From Sipunculus nudus (taxonomy: Eukaryota; Annelida; Sipuncula; Golfingiida; Sipunculidae): 64,000 bases of DNA. The stretch is taken from assembly GCA_026874595.1 (NCBI GenBank), contig CM049310.1:15786058-15850057 (forward strand). The letters are read 5' to 3'. Positions 12,050 to 24,009 of this stretch are shown here, piece by piece. Numbering within the stretch: the stretch's first letter is position 1; every line of letters begins with the position of its first letter. Made by a program: the position numbers and the translations under genes. The notes beneath the pieces are model-generated. The model was not told where the DNA came from, did no database searches, and saw only the letters and a list, made by a program, of their open reading frames with translations.

Positions 12050-12660
12050 TCCATAATGTGGTAAATATAGGTCCCAGTGACCTCCATTCAGCCATCTCAA
12101 AATAAAAAAGTAAAAATAAGTAATTCTAAGAAGTTTACGTTTTCAAGATTATCCATTGAGACTTATCTGAAAAAATCGGCCCTTTTTGGTTTGAATTGTA
12201 TCAACAGAGCACTTATTTACTTCTTGGTACCGAAAGATAGTTTGTGTCCTGCGGAAGTTTGGATTAATGGCATTAATATGTCATCCACAAAATAACAGAG
12301 TAAATGTGGGGAATGGAAAAACTCAAGTAGGCTTTCTGCAGAGGTTAAAGTACTTCAAGTTCAGTTGGCATTCTGAATTTCAAGACAATCCATCCAGCTA
12401 TATCCTTGAGAAATCTGGCCTTTTGTATGATTTTTACTGAAAGTGTCCAGCTGATCAAGTGCTGGAAGGTGAGGTTTTGTGCTCTAATTCGGAACATCCA
12501 TGTTACAATGACCTATTTTTTTTTAAATTCGACAAAGGACCTAGCCACATATTCATGCGCCTTATGGTTACGATTTGTGTCTTGTTAGCGTGCGGACGAA
12601 GGGCATAAGGACGAATGGACAGACAGATGGACGGGCGGACAGCTGAGATACACTCTGGTG
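12050..12660 (+). repeat. Composite dispersed repeat ending in GACGGACAG-type tract
   Basis: Two internal units begin TTTCAAGA near 12141 and 12378 (period 237) and share ATCCAT and a GAAAAATC/GAGAAATC-plus-GGCC segment. The right end, from TACGATTTGTG near 12569 into GCGGACGAAGG and GGACAGACAGATGGACGGG, matches the right end of another copy at 50461-50500. The left end has ATATAGGTCCCAGTGACCT, also found in that copy with one change. Related ends occur near 49920 and 61315. I associate this style with molluscan repeats. It could be a SINE-like or MITE-like family; no terminal repeats were recognised. Confidence 0.6.
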
Positions 12661-12779
12661 GTCAGAGATCCATTCAAACGCGAATACTACAATATAAATG
12701 ATTAGAAACGGAATAAACGTTCAGGAAATGATACAAACATCCAGAAAAAAATATCAGAGCAACTCAATATCAACGGCAA

Positions 12780-13450
12780 GAGAACTTCAGCATTGTTCAG
12801 TGTTTGAAACTCAGCCGTCCAGATCGACCGCTGTAGGCATATAGAACAAACAGTGGGAAAGAGTCCTGAGGATTTGGCAACAAGGCCAGCACAAAGGACT
12901 GGTAACGCTATTTTATTGCGCCCATCAAAACCGCCTGTGTCCTGCGGCCGTTGGTGATACATAATTTATGAAACGTACGGTCTGATGGTGCAGGCTGCGA
13001 TCGAAGTAGCCCACAGAGCACCTCGGCAACACAATGTTGATTTGCTAACTTAGCTTTGATAACTCTAACCCGCAGTGGGGACGATATATTGTAACAGCCC
13101 CCGCTGTATCCAACCAGTTGCATCACGAAACTGCCACCGAAGAGGAGATGATGTTTCCTCAGGTTTCTCTGCCCCCCTCTCCAATTCCAACCCAGCCCAG
13201 CGCCTATAGGAGGTTGCTCATCGTCTTTCTTTATTGGCTGCACGGGTCGCCCGACCGAGCGCTGACGTCCTAGAGCAGCCCACTCAGCAGCTGCTGATAA
13301 GACTGCGGCGGCTACCAAAGCAGTCGGTAAGAGATCCAGCACTGAAGGCCTCAAGTCCTCAGCAATCGGTTGCTGGCATTAGTCGCCGCCAACGGTTGCT
13401 TGGTTTCCAAATACATTCCGATAGACTGTGGTATTTATGGACTGAAAGTG
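12780..13450. promoter_or_regulatory. GC-richer block (candidate regulatory or untranslated sequence)
   Basis: A patch with visibly more G+C and more CpG than its surroundings. It contains ATTGG (inverted CCAAT) near 13229, a CRE-like TGACGTC near 13264, and two GGTTGCT motifs near 13367 and 13394. A 148-codon open frame crosses it on the minus strand, but that frame begins at TTG and its first ATG is far inside. No domain is recognised. A promoter or first-exon region of an unseen gene is possible but not shown. Confidence 0.22.
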
Positions 13451-13459
13451 AAAGTGCTA

Positions 13460-13965
13460 ATTAAAGCAATCTATTCTCACCTTTTTGTCTTTATTTTGAT
13501 AATGTAGTGGTGAATTTAATAATGTAGAAATGTAAATTTTTCATTATATATTATTTATTTTAAATGTTACCATATATAAATTATTTTTGTTTGTATAGCT
13601 TGTTTGTTAAAGACAGTCTAAACATATGTTTATATACTTATCCAGTTATAAGCTAATAAATACATAGACAATAGTCAATTTTCACTGCAATGCATTTTTC
13701 TGCACTTATGTAGTATATCCCTTATCCCCACCTGTCAAAATTATATGCAAGGCTTACCACCTGTTAAGGTGTGACCACAAACTGCAGAGGCGTTAAGGTA
13801 GACAAAATAGTATCTACACTTCATAAGTCTCCCAGAGGACATTTTTACTTGGAATATATCACACTCCTAAAATATGACGAAATATGCATTTACAGTCTTA
13901 TATACTTTTGTTGAATCTCGAATGCAAAGGTACCTATAGCCTGACGTACCCACAAACAGTCCCGT
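13460..13965. other. AT-rich spacer
   Basis: No gene or repeat is seen apart from AT-rich tracts. Confidence 0.5.
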
Positions 13966-13969
13966 TCTT

Positions 13970-13996
13970 GTCTGTCTTTCTGTCTGTCTGTCTGTC

Positions 13997-14036
<40 letters not shown>

Positions 14037-14040
14037 CCTC
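13970..14040. repeat. (TGTC)n/(TC)n compound microsatellite
   Basis: TGTC tetranucleotides interrupted by TCTC are followed by a pure TC run. A GACAGA/GATAGA-rich patch at 14118-14143 looks like a second, diverged array of opposite sense. Confidence 0.95.
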
Positions 14041-14169
14041 ATAAATATACATTATATATCAAGGTGTTCATTCCAAAGAGAACAAGAAGATATCTAACAA
14101 TGTGTATGATTACCCATGATAGACAGAGAGATAGATAGACAGACTAACAGTAAATGCTTTATATATGGT

Positions 14170-14171
<2 letters not shown>

Positions 14172-14221
<50 letters not shown>
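14172..14221. repeat. (TA)n microsatellite
   Basis: About 24 uninterrupted TA units. Confidence 0.95.
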
Positions 14222-14224
<3 letters not shown>

Positions 14225-16610
14225 AAATCATAATTTCACATAAAATAACATCAAATCCTGATAAAAATATAACAATCAAACCATAATGAAATATAAATGT
14301 AACATTTGCATACTGATGTTTATCCAAAAAAATTGTCCCTAAATACCCTTCTATTATCAAAAAACATGACAACACGTGTCTAAATTATATAACACCGTTA
14401 ACCCAATCAGCTCGGCTTAAAGGGAATATACCAAAATAACTATAGGATGCATTAGTTTTATTTTTATCATACTGAAATTGCCCTACGTAAACAGGGCCAT
14501 TAACAGGCCATGCCGCCTTTCAGAGCTGTCAGTCCAATCAATTAACTTTTCCGATATTTCTTTCTTTATTCATATTTGTATGACTATCGATGACAGAAAA
14601 CTGTAAAACCTCTTTGTTGGAAATATATGAATCCTAATACACGTGGACTTTATGACCGCCGGTTTTTGCTATTAGCACGATGCTCAATCCCTCGCAGGCA
14701 TTTCTAGATAAGGAAGTCGTTAACGGAATAGGTAAACAGAACTATAGCCCTAATGAATATTTAACGCATGGTTCCAAGACTGTTAGAAAATAACGCTGCA
14801 CTGACAAACGCAGCGGTACATCCACAGGGTATGAAGCGATATATGCAATTAATACGTTTAAATTCTTGCATACGAGTCCAGCGTACATTTATCAAATTTG
14901 ATAATGCTGCACATTGATCAGGTAATTTTTTACTTTAATCTTAAGGACTTGAAAGTGTATCTGAAAATCTACTAATAAGATAAAGTATCAAATCGGGGGA
15001 TGCAGGACACTTCAGCACCTCTGGGCGACGTTATTTAATATGAAAGGATAAAGGAGAGTTTTAATTTTATATTTTATTATAAAAGCAACCCGACAAGGTC
15101 TGCGAGAAGTTGAATCAACCTTCAATGGCGTATGGATTCTTTTCATGATAAGCTGTAAACCGAGAATCTTTAAAGGACTGCATATAGGAAAATATTAGCT
15201 ACGTCAACATTCTATCAATAATAGCTTTGTTGTCATAAAACTACAAAATGCACGCTTCGTGCTTCAAAGCTTAAATTATTAAATACAAAAACAGGTAATA
15301 AAGGAAAACAGACGTTTTATACTCCTGTATAATCCAGCTATTTGCAACTTTAAAGAATAAGAAATTTTAGGTGTTACAGAAATATTTAATATGTATAAAT
15401 GAAGTACACCAAATAATTTCCGAAAATAAGAATTATAATATCTAATATAAAATATCAGCATCAATAGTATAGACTCCAAAGTTACCATTTAACAGTGAAC
15501 GATTATCTGTGATATTTGCAATGATTCTACAACTGAAGAGGGTTAAGACGGAGGCCAAGTGGCATAACGCGATCACTCTCAGTATTCATACATAATAAAT
15601 ATTACATACAATAAAACAAACCCTGATCAAAATATAATATATTAAAGTAAAATAATCTAGTATACAATATGAATTGTAACATATTTTAGTTCATGCGATA
15701 TGGGTCCAGTATGAGGCACTTACATATTTTACGGAGAAACAGAAGAGATATTTTCAGAAATTTGAATACCTCCCTTTAATGAGTTCATCATTGATCCTAG
15801 GTATAGATTATAATGAGTTATAAAATGTTAAAGTGCGTTTAATGTTTTTTGTTTGGTTCCAATTTTCCAAACACGTATCATATTTAACATAAATTTACAT
15901 GTAGTCGAGAACCCTACAAAAAAAAACAACATTTCCTGAACAGGTTTTCCTCATTAAATATGCCTTAAAATAAATGAATAAAATGAGTTTAAAACTTAGG
16001 ATTTGTAAATAGGTTATTTTGCTATCAATATGCCATTAATGAACTGCAACCTTATAGTTTTAAGTAGATCTTACTCTCAGAGTAATGATTCATCTTCAAG
16101 CATAATGCTTCTATGCAAATATATCTACTGAAAACGGCACTGAATAATTTTATAAATAAGAAACCCGAAAGGCCAGAAGGCAAGAGTGTGCAAGAGGAAT
16201 ACAAATTTTTAAATAACGTTTATAGAACTAAGAAATTTATTAAAAACCAGCAGAGCAAAACCTGCATTCTTTTATTGTAGGAAATGGTAATTTTTTTCAA
16301 AAAGAAACTGTACAATGTGTCATATAATAAAATATAACTTTGATGAATGGCTTCCGTAATAAAAAAAAAATGGGATCAGTTACAAACACAGTCTCTTGTA
16401 TAGCGACCTACCCTGCCATGGATATTGTATACATCATATACTGCACTCGACAGGTGCGTATCGCCCATACCATTTCCATTCTGACATCATAAGCATTTCA
16501 TAATGGCAATATAATAATGATTTTCCTTCCGATCCCGCACTAACGTTGAATGTATCGTTTTTACAACATTTCAAAATAAATGTGTATTATTGTTATTGTT
16601 AACAAGGCTA
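14222..16610. other. Long AT-rich unique stretch
   Basis: No gene, array or inverted repeat was recognised on either strand. There are scattered A/T homopolymers. Confidence 0.5.
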
Positions 16611-16612
16611 CA

Positions 16613-16614
<2 letters not shown>

Positions 16615-16664
<50 letters not shown>

Positions 16665-16670
16665 ATATAT
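16615..16670. repeat. (AT)n microsatellite with CATG interruption
   Basis: About 22 AT units, then ACATG, then a further TATATATATA. Confidence 0.95.
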
Positions 16671-16679
16671 AAGTAATAC

Positions 16680-17995
16680 ACATTAATTATGAGGTACTGT
16701 AAATATGATACATATTATTATTATAAATGATTGTATTCGTGCTTCGAAATATTTTTTAAAACGTGGTTACTGTAAGAAACAGTAATTCTCAGTAAGTGTA
16801 TCATGCAGCTGGGCTCAAACAAAAAAATCACATGTTCTGCCTGTGTGTATTTAGAACAAAGCACAAGCTATCGTTACGCCCCCAGGTACATCTGTTCATT
16901 TGCGGAGGCTGATTGTCACATATAAAATATTACATCATATAGTACGTGACGCTGACATAATGTTTGGTTATCCACTGCAAAGGAACAAGCTTGATTTAAT
17001 ACAAGACAATGTTTCCAAGACCAGGGTTGAATTCTTGACTGTATACATGCACGCCTTGTTCACCCCGTTTTGTTTAGGCCGGCTTAACCTAATAAAATCC
17101 TATAGTTGTCAGTGACAACTGGGCATCTGTCTATGAATACATGATAGTCACTCATATGACAGCTCCGTTATAGCATATGATGCAGGAGTTGACAAGATAT
17201 ATGTCATGGCACAGCTTGGCAACCTTGTCAGAGGCCAGTATACGATAAGGGAGATCATACACACCCTTTTCAATATTTTCGATGATCATTTAATTATTCA
17301 ATGTAAAAATTCTGGGTCCTCTTTATATAATATATTCAGCTCGGGGTTCGGTTTCAAAGGCAAACATGAGAATAGTCGGCCCATATGGCTAAAACCCGCG
17401 CTATTATTTTATGCACGGGAATTTGTAGTGCTATATTGATCGTTTGCAGCGCAGAGTTCTGGCCCCCAACTCGCCGATGTAGTGGCATTCCCGACCAAAT
17501 AAACAAGAAACACAACGCAATAAACACCCAGAACAGACTACAGATTTACCAAAAACATGCAGAACCTACCACTATTATGGACATTCTGTGAGAAGCCCGC
17601 AGTGGACACGTATATTCCAAGATGTCTTCCAAGACCAAATCAATGGACGCCATGATGGTCTCCCGGTTGCATCGGCTTCGCTCAATACCTTATTTGGCAC
17701 ATGCGCACACAGGCTGGTATCATAAATTATTAAGGTTCAATTTTCGCTTAGCGTTTCTTAACGCGGTCGTCATAAGGTGATAGTTAGATCCTTTCAGGGA
17801 CGAAACTGCTAAGTTATAAAGCAATTGGCAGCATTGATGACTCGTTCGTTTCATCTCTGGATCCGTGGGGGTTGCGTGAGTGTTTCGTGATATAAGGGCA
17901 ATGCTTTGCGACAGCCCATAGGATCTCAAGGCTGCCTTGGCTTTTGCGTGGTTAGCACATCCAAGGGAAAGGTGTATATATTAAGAAATCCAATT
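16680..17995. other. Unique stretch, part GC-richer
   Basis: Short frames at 16900-17115 and 17206-17591 lack recognisable domains. A GC-richer patch lies at about 17380-17680. No function can be assigned. Confidence 0.45.
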
Positions 17996-17999
17996 CAAA

Positions 18000-18190
18000 C
18001 CAAGGGCATTTAGTAATGATATATGAACACTCTTATTATATTCGCATTATGTATAATTTTTAAAAAGAAATTTATTATATGATATTTAATAATATATACT
18101 AAACATATATATTTATTATGTAAATATTTATTTCGTATATAAAATATATTTTTTAAATTTTGGATTAAATATATATAATATATATAGGTT
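18000..18190. repeat. Extremely AT-rich low-complexity tract
   Basis: About 190 bp of almost pure A/T with many ATAT and TTTAAA words. An open frame here is a composition effect. Confidence 0.7.
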
Positions 18191-18870
18191 TGAGGATGAG
18201 AATTCCATGAGGGGGATATGGTGTCCTTGGGGTGCTTTGGATTTCGGAAATATGTTTTTGCTTTGGTGGTACTGATTAAATGTTCAAACAGACGGAGAAT
18301 CAATGTGAGCCAGTACTCTGTATTTCAAGTGGCCTTCCCTGTGTACACTTCGTGCATGCATATCGTCACAGCGACAGAACCTTATATATTCAATCAATAC
18401 TCCATATGACAAGAATAAAAGACATCCATTCAAAACCTGCCCTGGCTGTGACTGCGTGGCGCTAGCCGAGCGCAGTACCCCATCAGAATATCTATGATAA
18501 ACTGTTGCGAGCTTTCAAGCTCCTTTCAATCAAAGGTCGCCGGTCATGAGCTGTCCCAAGTTGAATAGATTTATACTGCGGGTTCTGTCGCTAGCCCGGA
18601 AACAGGAATGGACCGGGAGACGCACACCGAATCTTCAAGCCTCCCTTTTCACCGTTTGTTTTGCTTTAAATGGATAAAGACAATCACGAAATCTTAAGGC
18701 AATCGCGATATAATATTTTTTTGTGAAGAAAAAATGACTGACTTGATTGACTGAAAACAATTCTGACATCATAGTCCAGAGACGAGATTTCCATTAGAAC
18801 CCTTCCTTTTAAGATGAGGTAACCTATTTCGACAAATGACTAATGAGATCTCTCTTTATTCCATGAACCA

Positions 18871-18930
18871 GACCCGAACACTCGGTGTCAATCTTCGCCG
18901 AATGGTATATCAAGTGGGAAAGATTTATAA
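18871..18930 (+). repeat. Short dispersed element with CTCF-like core, copy 1
   Basis: The copy starts GACCCGAACA (18871-18880). TGTCAATC follows at offset 15 and CCG at offset 27, the same spacing as in the copy at 19110. The core position reads CCGAATGGTATATC, a decayed version of the CTCF-like core in the other copies. An inverted GACCCGAACA lies at 18979-18988. Confidence 0.55.
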
Positions 18931-19109
18931 TGTATCTTCCGCACGAGGATGCGCATTGCGCGAAATGGTCAGATGTTATGTTCGGGTCCAATGAGTCAGT
19001 TTTCTAGGTTTTGTAAAATAAAACGAAACACAGACCAGGCTATTAATGCTTAGGCAGAATGTTAACATTTTGTTATGATATAAAAATGGCTATTCTTGTT
19101 AAAATAACG

Positions 19110-19175
19110 GACCCGAACAATAAATGTCAATCTCCCCCGGTAGGTGGCGCTCGTGAATGAGAAAATCTAATAAAT
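19110..19175 (+). repeat. Short dispersed element with CTCF-like core, copy 2
   Basis: GACCCGAACA (19110-19119), TGTCAATC (19125) and CCG (19137) lie at exactly the offsets of copy 1. The core is intact: CCGGTAGGTGGCGC (19137-19150). GAGAAA follows at 19159. Gapless alignment to copies 1 and 3 runs over about 40 bp. Confidence 0.6.
19137..19150 (+). promoter_or_regulatory. CTCF-like core motif (14 of 14)
   Basis: CCGGTAGGTGGCGC fits every position of the animal CTCF core written as CCRSYAGRKGGCRS. Under equal base frequencies I calculate about 0.06 full matches expected in 64 kb on both strands. It faces the motif at 20657 in convergent orientation. Binding is not shown by sequence alone. 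Confidence 0.45.
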
Positions 19176-19179
19176 ATGT

Positions 19180-20560
19180 ATGCAGATGAGACCCTTCTAT
19201 GTTTTGGAAAACAGGACGTTGCTGCTTCTCGGGGCATTTATCATTTAAATAGCTGCTGCATTCAACTGGATGTAATTGCCATTAGACGCTTGCCCCTAAA
19301 ATGAGTTCCTGTTTAAACTACCTGAGTGTACAAACATGTTTCAGGTTTAACATTAAAATTGTATTACCCAAGAGTTCGATGAACGGCCAGTATGGATCGC
19401 ATGTATATGAGAAACAACTTGAATCATACTTGCCCTTTGTAAATCAATGAGTCACCTAAAATAATTTATTTGAAATGTGCATGAGGATTATACTTTGACA
19501 TTTTACTGTGATATATTATTTATCATTTGAAACAAAATATGACACTTTTTATTCCCAAAGATATATTTTATTTCCGTTAATATGAGATAGAAATCTCCCA
19601 TATTACCTCACGATATTAAGTTGAATACTTTTTATACTATACCGATGGTTACCTTTAACAAATCCGCATCAATTAATTTGGTGGGTCATATTTAAGACAG
19701 ACAGACAGAAATAACCCATTTAAGGAAATATAGATTGAGAGAAAGAGAGAAAGATTGTACTGCGTACCAAAATATGTCAATATAGAATCTACGCTGCCCA
19801 TGGATCAATTGCATATTATGTAGTATTAAATAACATCATCTAGCAAACTACTTGATGTATGGAAAGTTTTTTAATGTTAATTATATCGAATAAAGGCAAC
19901 GGCCTTGATATCTTATATTTGATTAAACTGGTATACAGATTAAAACAAAACAGTATATCATTTTGCCTTTTTATTTTTGTGAAGAATTTATCAGTATAAA
20001 TACACAGCCTAAGATAATCATGTTGCATCGAATGGTATAACAATTTATCGTGACATCCCTACCGCATGATACAAAACAAATTAGTCCTCATTCTCAATAT
20101 TTATAGAGAAAACATAATACACATGTATTCTTGGGTAATGATTTTGCAGTACCGATGTATATTTGCGATTATTAAATATTCCGAAAAGGACGTGCTGTAA
20201 AATGTTTATGGTCGTCAAAATTTCCCTTGATAACAGACTCCCTGTCTAAATACCAACCCAGAGAGAGCATCCTGCACATTCCTGGCCACCTTTCTCGGGA
20301 TTTTTTTTTTACAAATTCTGTAAACGTTTCCACCGTGGGAAATAAGAACATGTGTTCATAAATAAGACAGTCTGTTTAAACTCCGCTAAACAAAGTGTTC
20401 ATAAACAGCGTAGTCTATTTAAACTTCGCTACATAAATCACACATTGAAGGCTGAGCGTCCCTTGGGCCAACGCCTACCGAACGGGCACCTGTTTGCTTT
20501 CCCTTTTGCTTCATTTATCACTTGATCATATGGATGTATTAACGGTTTCTAAGCACGGTC
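19180..20560. other. AT-rich unique stretch
   Basis: No gene. A short (GACA)n tract occurs at 19696-19709. Confidence 0.45.
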
Positions 20561-20656
20561 CAGGTGGCGCGTTGATTATGGAATGGAAGCAAATCAAATT
20601 AGTGTTAATATCAAGTTGCGTCTAGATAATTAGGTCGATGAACAAGGGATGCCATA

Positions 20657-20670
20657 GCGCCCTCTACTGG
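20657..20670 (-). promoter_or_regulatory. CTCF-like core motif (14 of 14)
   Basis: The minus strand reads CCAGTAGAGGGCGC, a full match to CCRSYAGRKGGCRS. A weaker 11-of-14 plus-strand match (ending CAGGTGGCGC) lies about 90 bp to the left, near 20564. The surroundings do not resemble the dispersed element at 19110, so this appears to be an independent site. Confidence 0.45.
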
Positions 20671-20679
20671 AAATACGCT

Positions 20680-22290
20680 TTTTCCTTTGGTGTTTGAATC
20701 CAATAATCGCAAATATCTAACCAGTCATAAATATTGATATCTTTTTACGTTCATCAAGTGGTCACTCACGTTTTTATTTATCATTTACTTATACTTTTCA
20801 TGATGTATATTGTAAAAGACCTCATACATGTGTATTAATCATGAGCAAAAGTACTTTTGAAAACAGCTCTTGTGCGGGTGTCCATGCATATTACTGAAAC
20901 ATGTTTACTTATATTTCACCCATATGATGTTATTCTATAGCTGAGAGACCATTAAAGAGTGTCACTCAGTTCATGGGAAGGTATTTGTTTTACCTTATGA
21001 CGTTACCTAACAGACCTGTCCTACCAAACCAGCGACACCTATAGGGAAGGACTGACACTGTATGTTCGAGTCCAGTGCATCGTCAAGGAAGAAACATTTT
21101 AGTCGTATCTCTGATTTTAAAATATTAGATAGTGCGCATTCTGGTGTCTTGTCGAGGAAGTTGAAACGATCAACAATATGTTGTTTAGAATTTGAACAAA
21201 TAACTAAATTTGACAGCTCTGAAATCAGTTTGTTTTTAAATAATAGGTTGATCTAATAATCCCATGAGAGACACTTTAGTCACACTGAAAATGATCACTT
21301 GGGAAAGACGCTCATCGAATGTCACGTAAATGTTATAAAAAATGTGTTTAATTAATGAATATCGACATTCTGTCTTGTCATGTTAGTAGGAAAGCCGTAA
21401 GGATCTTAAAGTTTTTATAGATAAATATTTCCTTTTTTCACCATGGTAGCTGTGCTGATTTTACAAAACCAACTGGTGGTAAGAAAAATGATCAATTATT
21501 AATAAAAAAAGACAGGAGAAGTTTCAAGAACCGGACTTTATATGATGCAGAATATCACATGATAAATATCAGTTTGTGATCTGAAACTTCACACCAAGGT
21601 GTACTTTACGAAATGCAGCTTGAATATGAACAGAACATAAACTTTGCAAATTTCAGCGCGATTATACCGCCGGTGGATTGTATCATTTACATCAACAGAC
21701 TGAATGTTACTGGAGACAACAGTATGTTATGTCAGCAAGCAAACCTGTAGCCATTGACAGTACACCAGCTCGGTGATACGACTTGCTGATCTTTGCCAAG
21801 ATTCGACTTTTTATGTGACACCGGGCATGCCTTATCCCTGGCAACCGCCAACATGGCCGCGAGCGTCTTGCCCTCCCACTTTCACTGTTCAATACCCATT
21901 TGTTCTGGTGTATCAGTTTGACTCTGATTGATGCCAGCTTCCTCCTGCCTTGGTTTTGAATGGATTCAGACAATACACCATTTAAATGACGTTAGTAGGT
22001 AACATTGTACCTTCAGATGGACAAACAGTCCATCTTAGTATGAGAAATATACGAGTTTCCGTGATGTATGTGCGATATTCAACCATCATTTGCCAATAAT
22101 AAACACATTTGATAAAACGATTATTTAACCTCCAAAACACACACAAATACATACTTAATAAAAAACAGACTGGTGTCAAGCGAGCAGGGTTACACTTATA
22201 TCATTTATGTGGTGCAAGAAACGTATATTAAATTACCTGTAGTGCTTTCAGAAATGATTACAAGCTAATATTTTTTTTGTCAACATGAAA
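20680..22290. other. Unique stretch without gene
   Basis: Mostly AT-rich. A GC-richer patch at about 21740-21960 carries a minus-strand open frame of 88 codons without a recognisable motif. I cannot assign a role. Confidence 0.45.
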
Positions 22291-22299
22291 TCTGATTTA

Positions 22300-22510
22300 T
22301 TCACATTTTAACTAAAACCATTTATAAAATACAATATTATCACATTAGACAATGTCCTCAGCCGAGAGGTATTATTTTGTGGCTGGATGAAAACTCCGTC
22401 TTTATTGGCAATGCCACTGGCCAACGATCGTTTGATTAAATTCATTTTTTGTTGACATGGTGTGTACCTTGGGAGAACTGCATAATTTATCACCGATATT
22501 TGTGCTAAAA
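22300..22510 (-). repeat. Dispersed repeat D, copy 1
   Basis: Read on the minus strand, this aligns with 42035-42240 on the plus strand. Shared blocks are GTGATAAATTATGC / GTGATTAATAATGC at the start, CCAATAA.GA.G..TTTTCATC in the middle, and TTTATAAATGGTTTTA / TTTATAAATGATTTTA then GTGAATAAAT at the end. Identity is modest, so both copies are old. The element class is unknown. Confidence 0.6.
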
Positions 22511-22519
22511 CAATGAGAA

Positions 22520-23930
22520 AAATGGCACTATCAAACTGCAGGTATGCGAATGTCGGTATTAAGCAGAGCTGGGGTGATTTAGTCTACATTTAATCCAAAA
22601 TTATCCTTAAAATTTACTTGATTTGCTTACAATGGTATGCCATATTCTGTGCTATGAGTCATGTTTGCCCAAGGTTGTTTTTTCAATTAGACCCACTGTA
22701 GACCTGCCAGGCCGGTAATTTTTGTTAGCAAAAATATCTACAATAAAACGAAATTCAGGCCAAGGACAAACCTGACGGACTATAAGAAAAACTCATGCTA
22801 ACAGAATCTCAGTGAATGAGTTGAATCCCTGACAATTAAACTTGAACCCAGGCCAAAAGCGGAGAGAGCCGAGCGTTTTACCCCTTGACTGTCCAGGCCC
22901 CTATTTGCATAAGACCGTTCAAGAAGGTGATTCTTCCTCAATTCCATATGGTAACGTTACGCTTTAGGTCAAGAATGGTAATGATAAGCTTGAAATCTCG
23001 CAAAAAAACTAAATATTCTCCCCATAGACACGTGAATTGGTTTTTCTGTTAGCAAATTTCCACTTAATCTTCTGAACCGATTTTAATGAAATTTTATTGA
23101 AGATTATGTCGTGCCCACCACCATGTTATAATTCAAAAGATCATCTACTATTGCGACATACAACTATATCCAATCCAATATGGTCTGATTCTGAAACTTA
23201 CTAGTGAACCAAGCTGATAACCCGGCACTGTACAAAAGAACACATGGAAGTTGATTTTAGGCGTAGGTCAGTAGGCTGTGACCAGTACCCTCAGCTGCCT
23301 AAGTGGAGTTGGTATCGGTTTCTCATATTTTTAATTAATTTGATTTCTCAAACATTCTTGAAGCTTAAATCTTAATTTCCGAGTCACCGGTGTAGGTATT
23401 CTATTGGTAACATTACGCGGACCTACCTTAACGACTCCAGTAAAACAATGTGTCGGTGTGGGGCCTGGTGCGGATCCTGACAAATGGCCAGTCCTACAGG
23501 ACTGTTTTGCTTGTGGTAGGTTTGCGCTCTTCTGAGTGCCATCTAGATGATATTAAGGTTCATGTCCGGGCTCTCCGTAATGAACACTCCAATCCAGTTA
23601 AAATAGTACCATAAACAGCTAGATATACTTGGTCAATGAAACAGAGTAGTGTGTTTCATTTAACAACATAAATTACTCTATTTAAAATCTACAGTTCAAA
23701 CATATACTTTATCCTTTTACCACGATCCGCACAAACGTTTCCCACGAATTTGCGTAATACGTGCAAGTATTTTCTGCCGTGTTCGGGTCAACGATCAAAG
23801 CAGCTGGCCTCTCTGGCCCTTAGTGTGAATACTTGTACAAGGTTGAGGTCCCGACATGCAACTCGAATGTAAAAAGGAACCCCTAGAAAGATATGGTTGT
23901 TCCATGGTAGCCTACTGATCTATATTATTT
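22520..23930. other. Unique stretch
   Basis: No gene. TGTTCGGGTC at 23780-23789 is an isolated inverted copy of the GACCCGAACA word discussed under the findings. Confidence 0.45.
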
Positions 23931-23937
23931 ATAATCC

Positions 23938-24000
23938 GTTCCTAAGACTCCGTGTCAGTTGTCGCCGATAGAGGGTGATAATAGTTTGATGAGAAAGGTC
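23938..24000 (+). repeat. Short dispersed element with CTCF-like core, copy 3
   Basis: It aligns without gaps to the copies at 18871 and 19110. The first 15 bases match copy 1 at 10 positions. TGTCA is at offset 15 and CCG at offset 27. The core reads CCGATAGAGGGTGA (11 of 14 against the CTCF core), and GAGAAA follows at 23991. Confidence 0.5.
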
Positions 24001-24009
24001 GTCCGAGAA

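Noticed and set aside
12908-13354. 148-codon minus-strand open frame with a hydrophobic, signal-like N-terminus
   Set aside because: The frame opens at TTG, not ATG, and the first in-frame ATG is far downstream of the hydrophobic stretch. It lies in a GC-richer patch where stops are rarer, and no domain is recognised.
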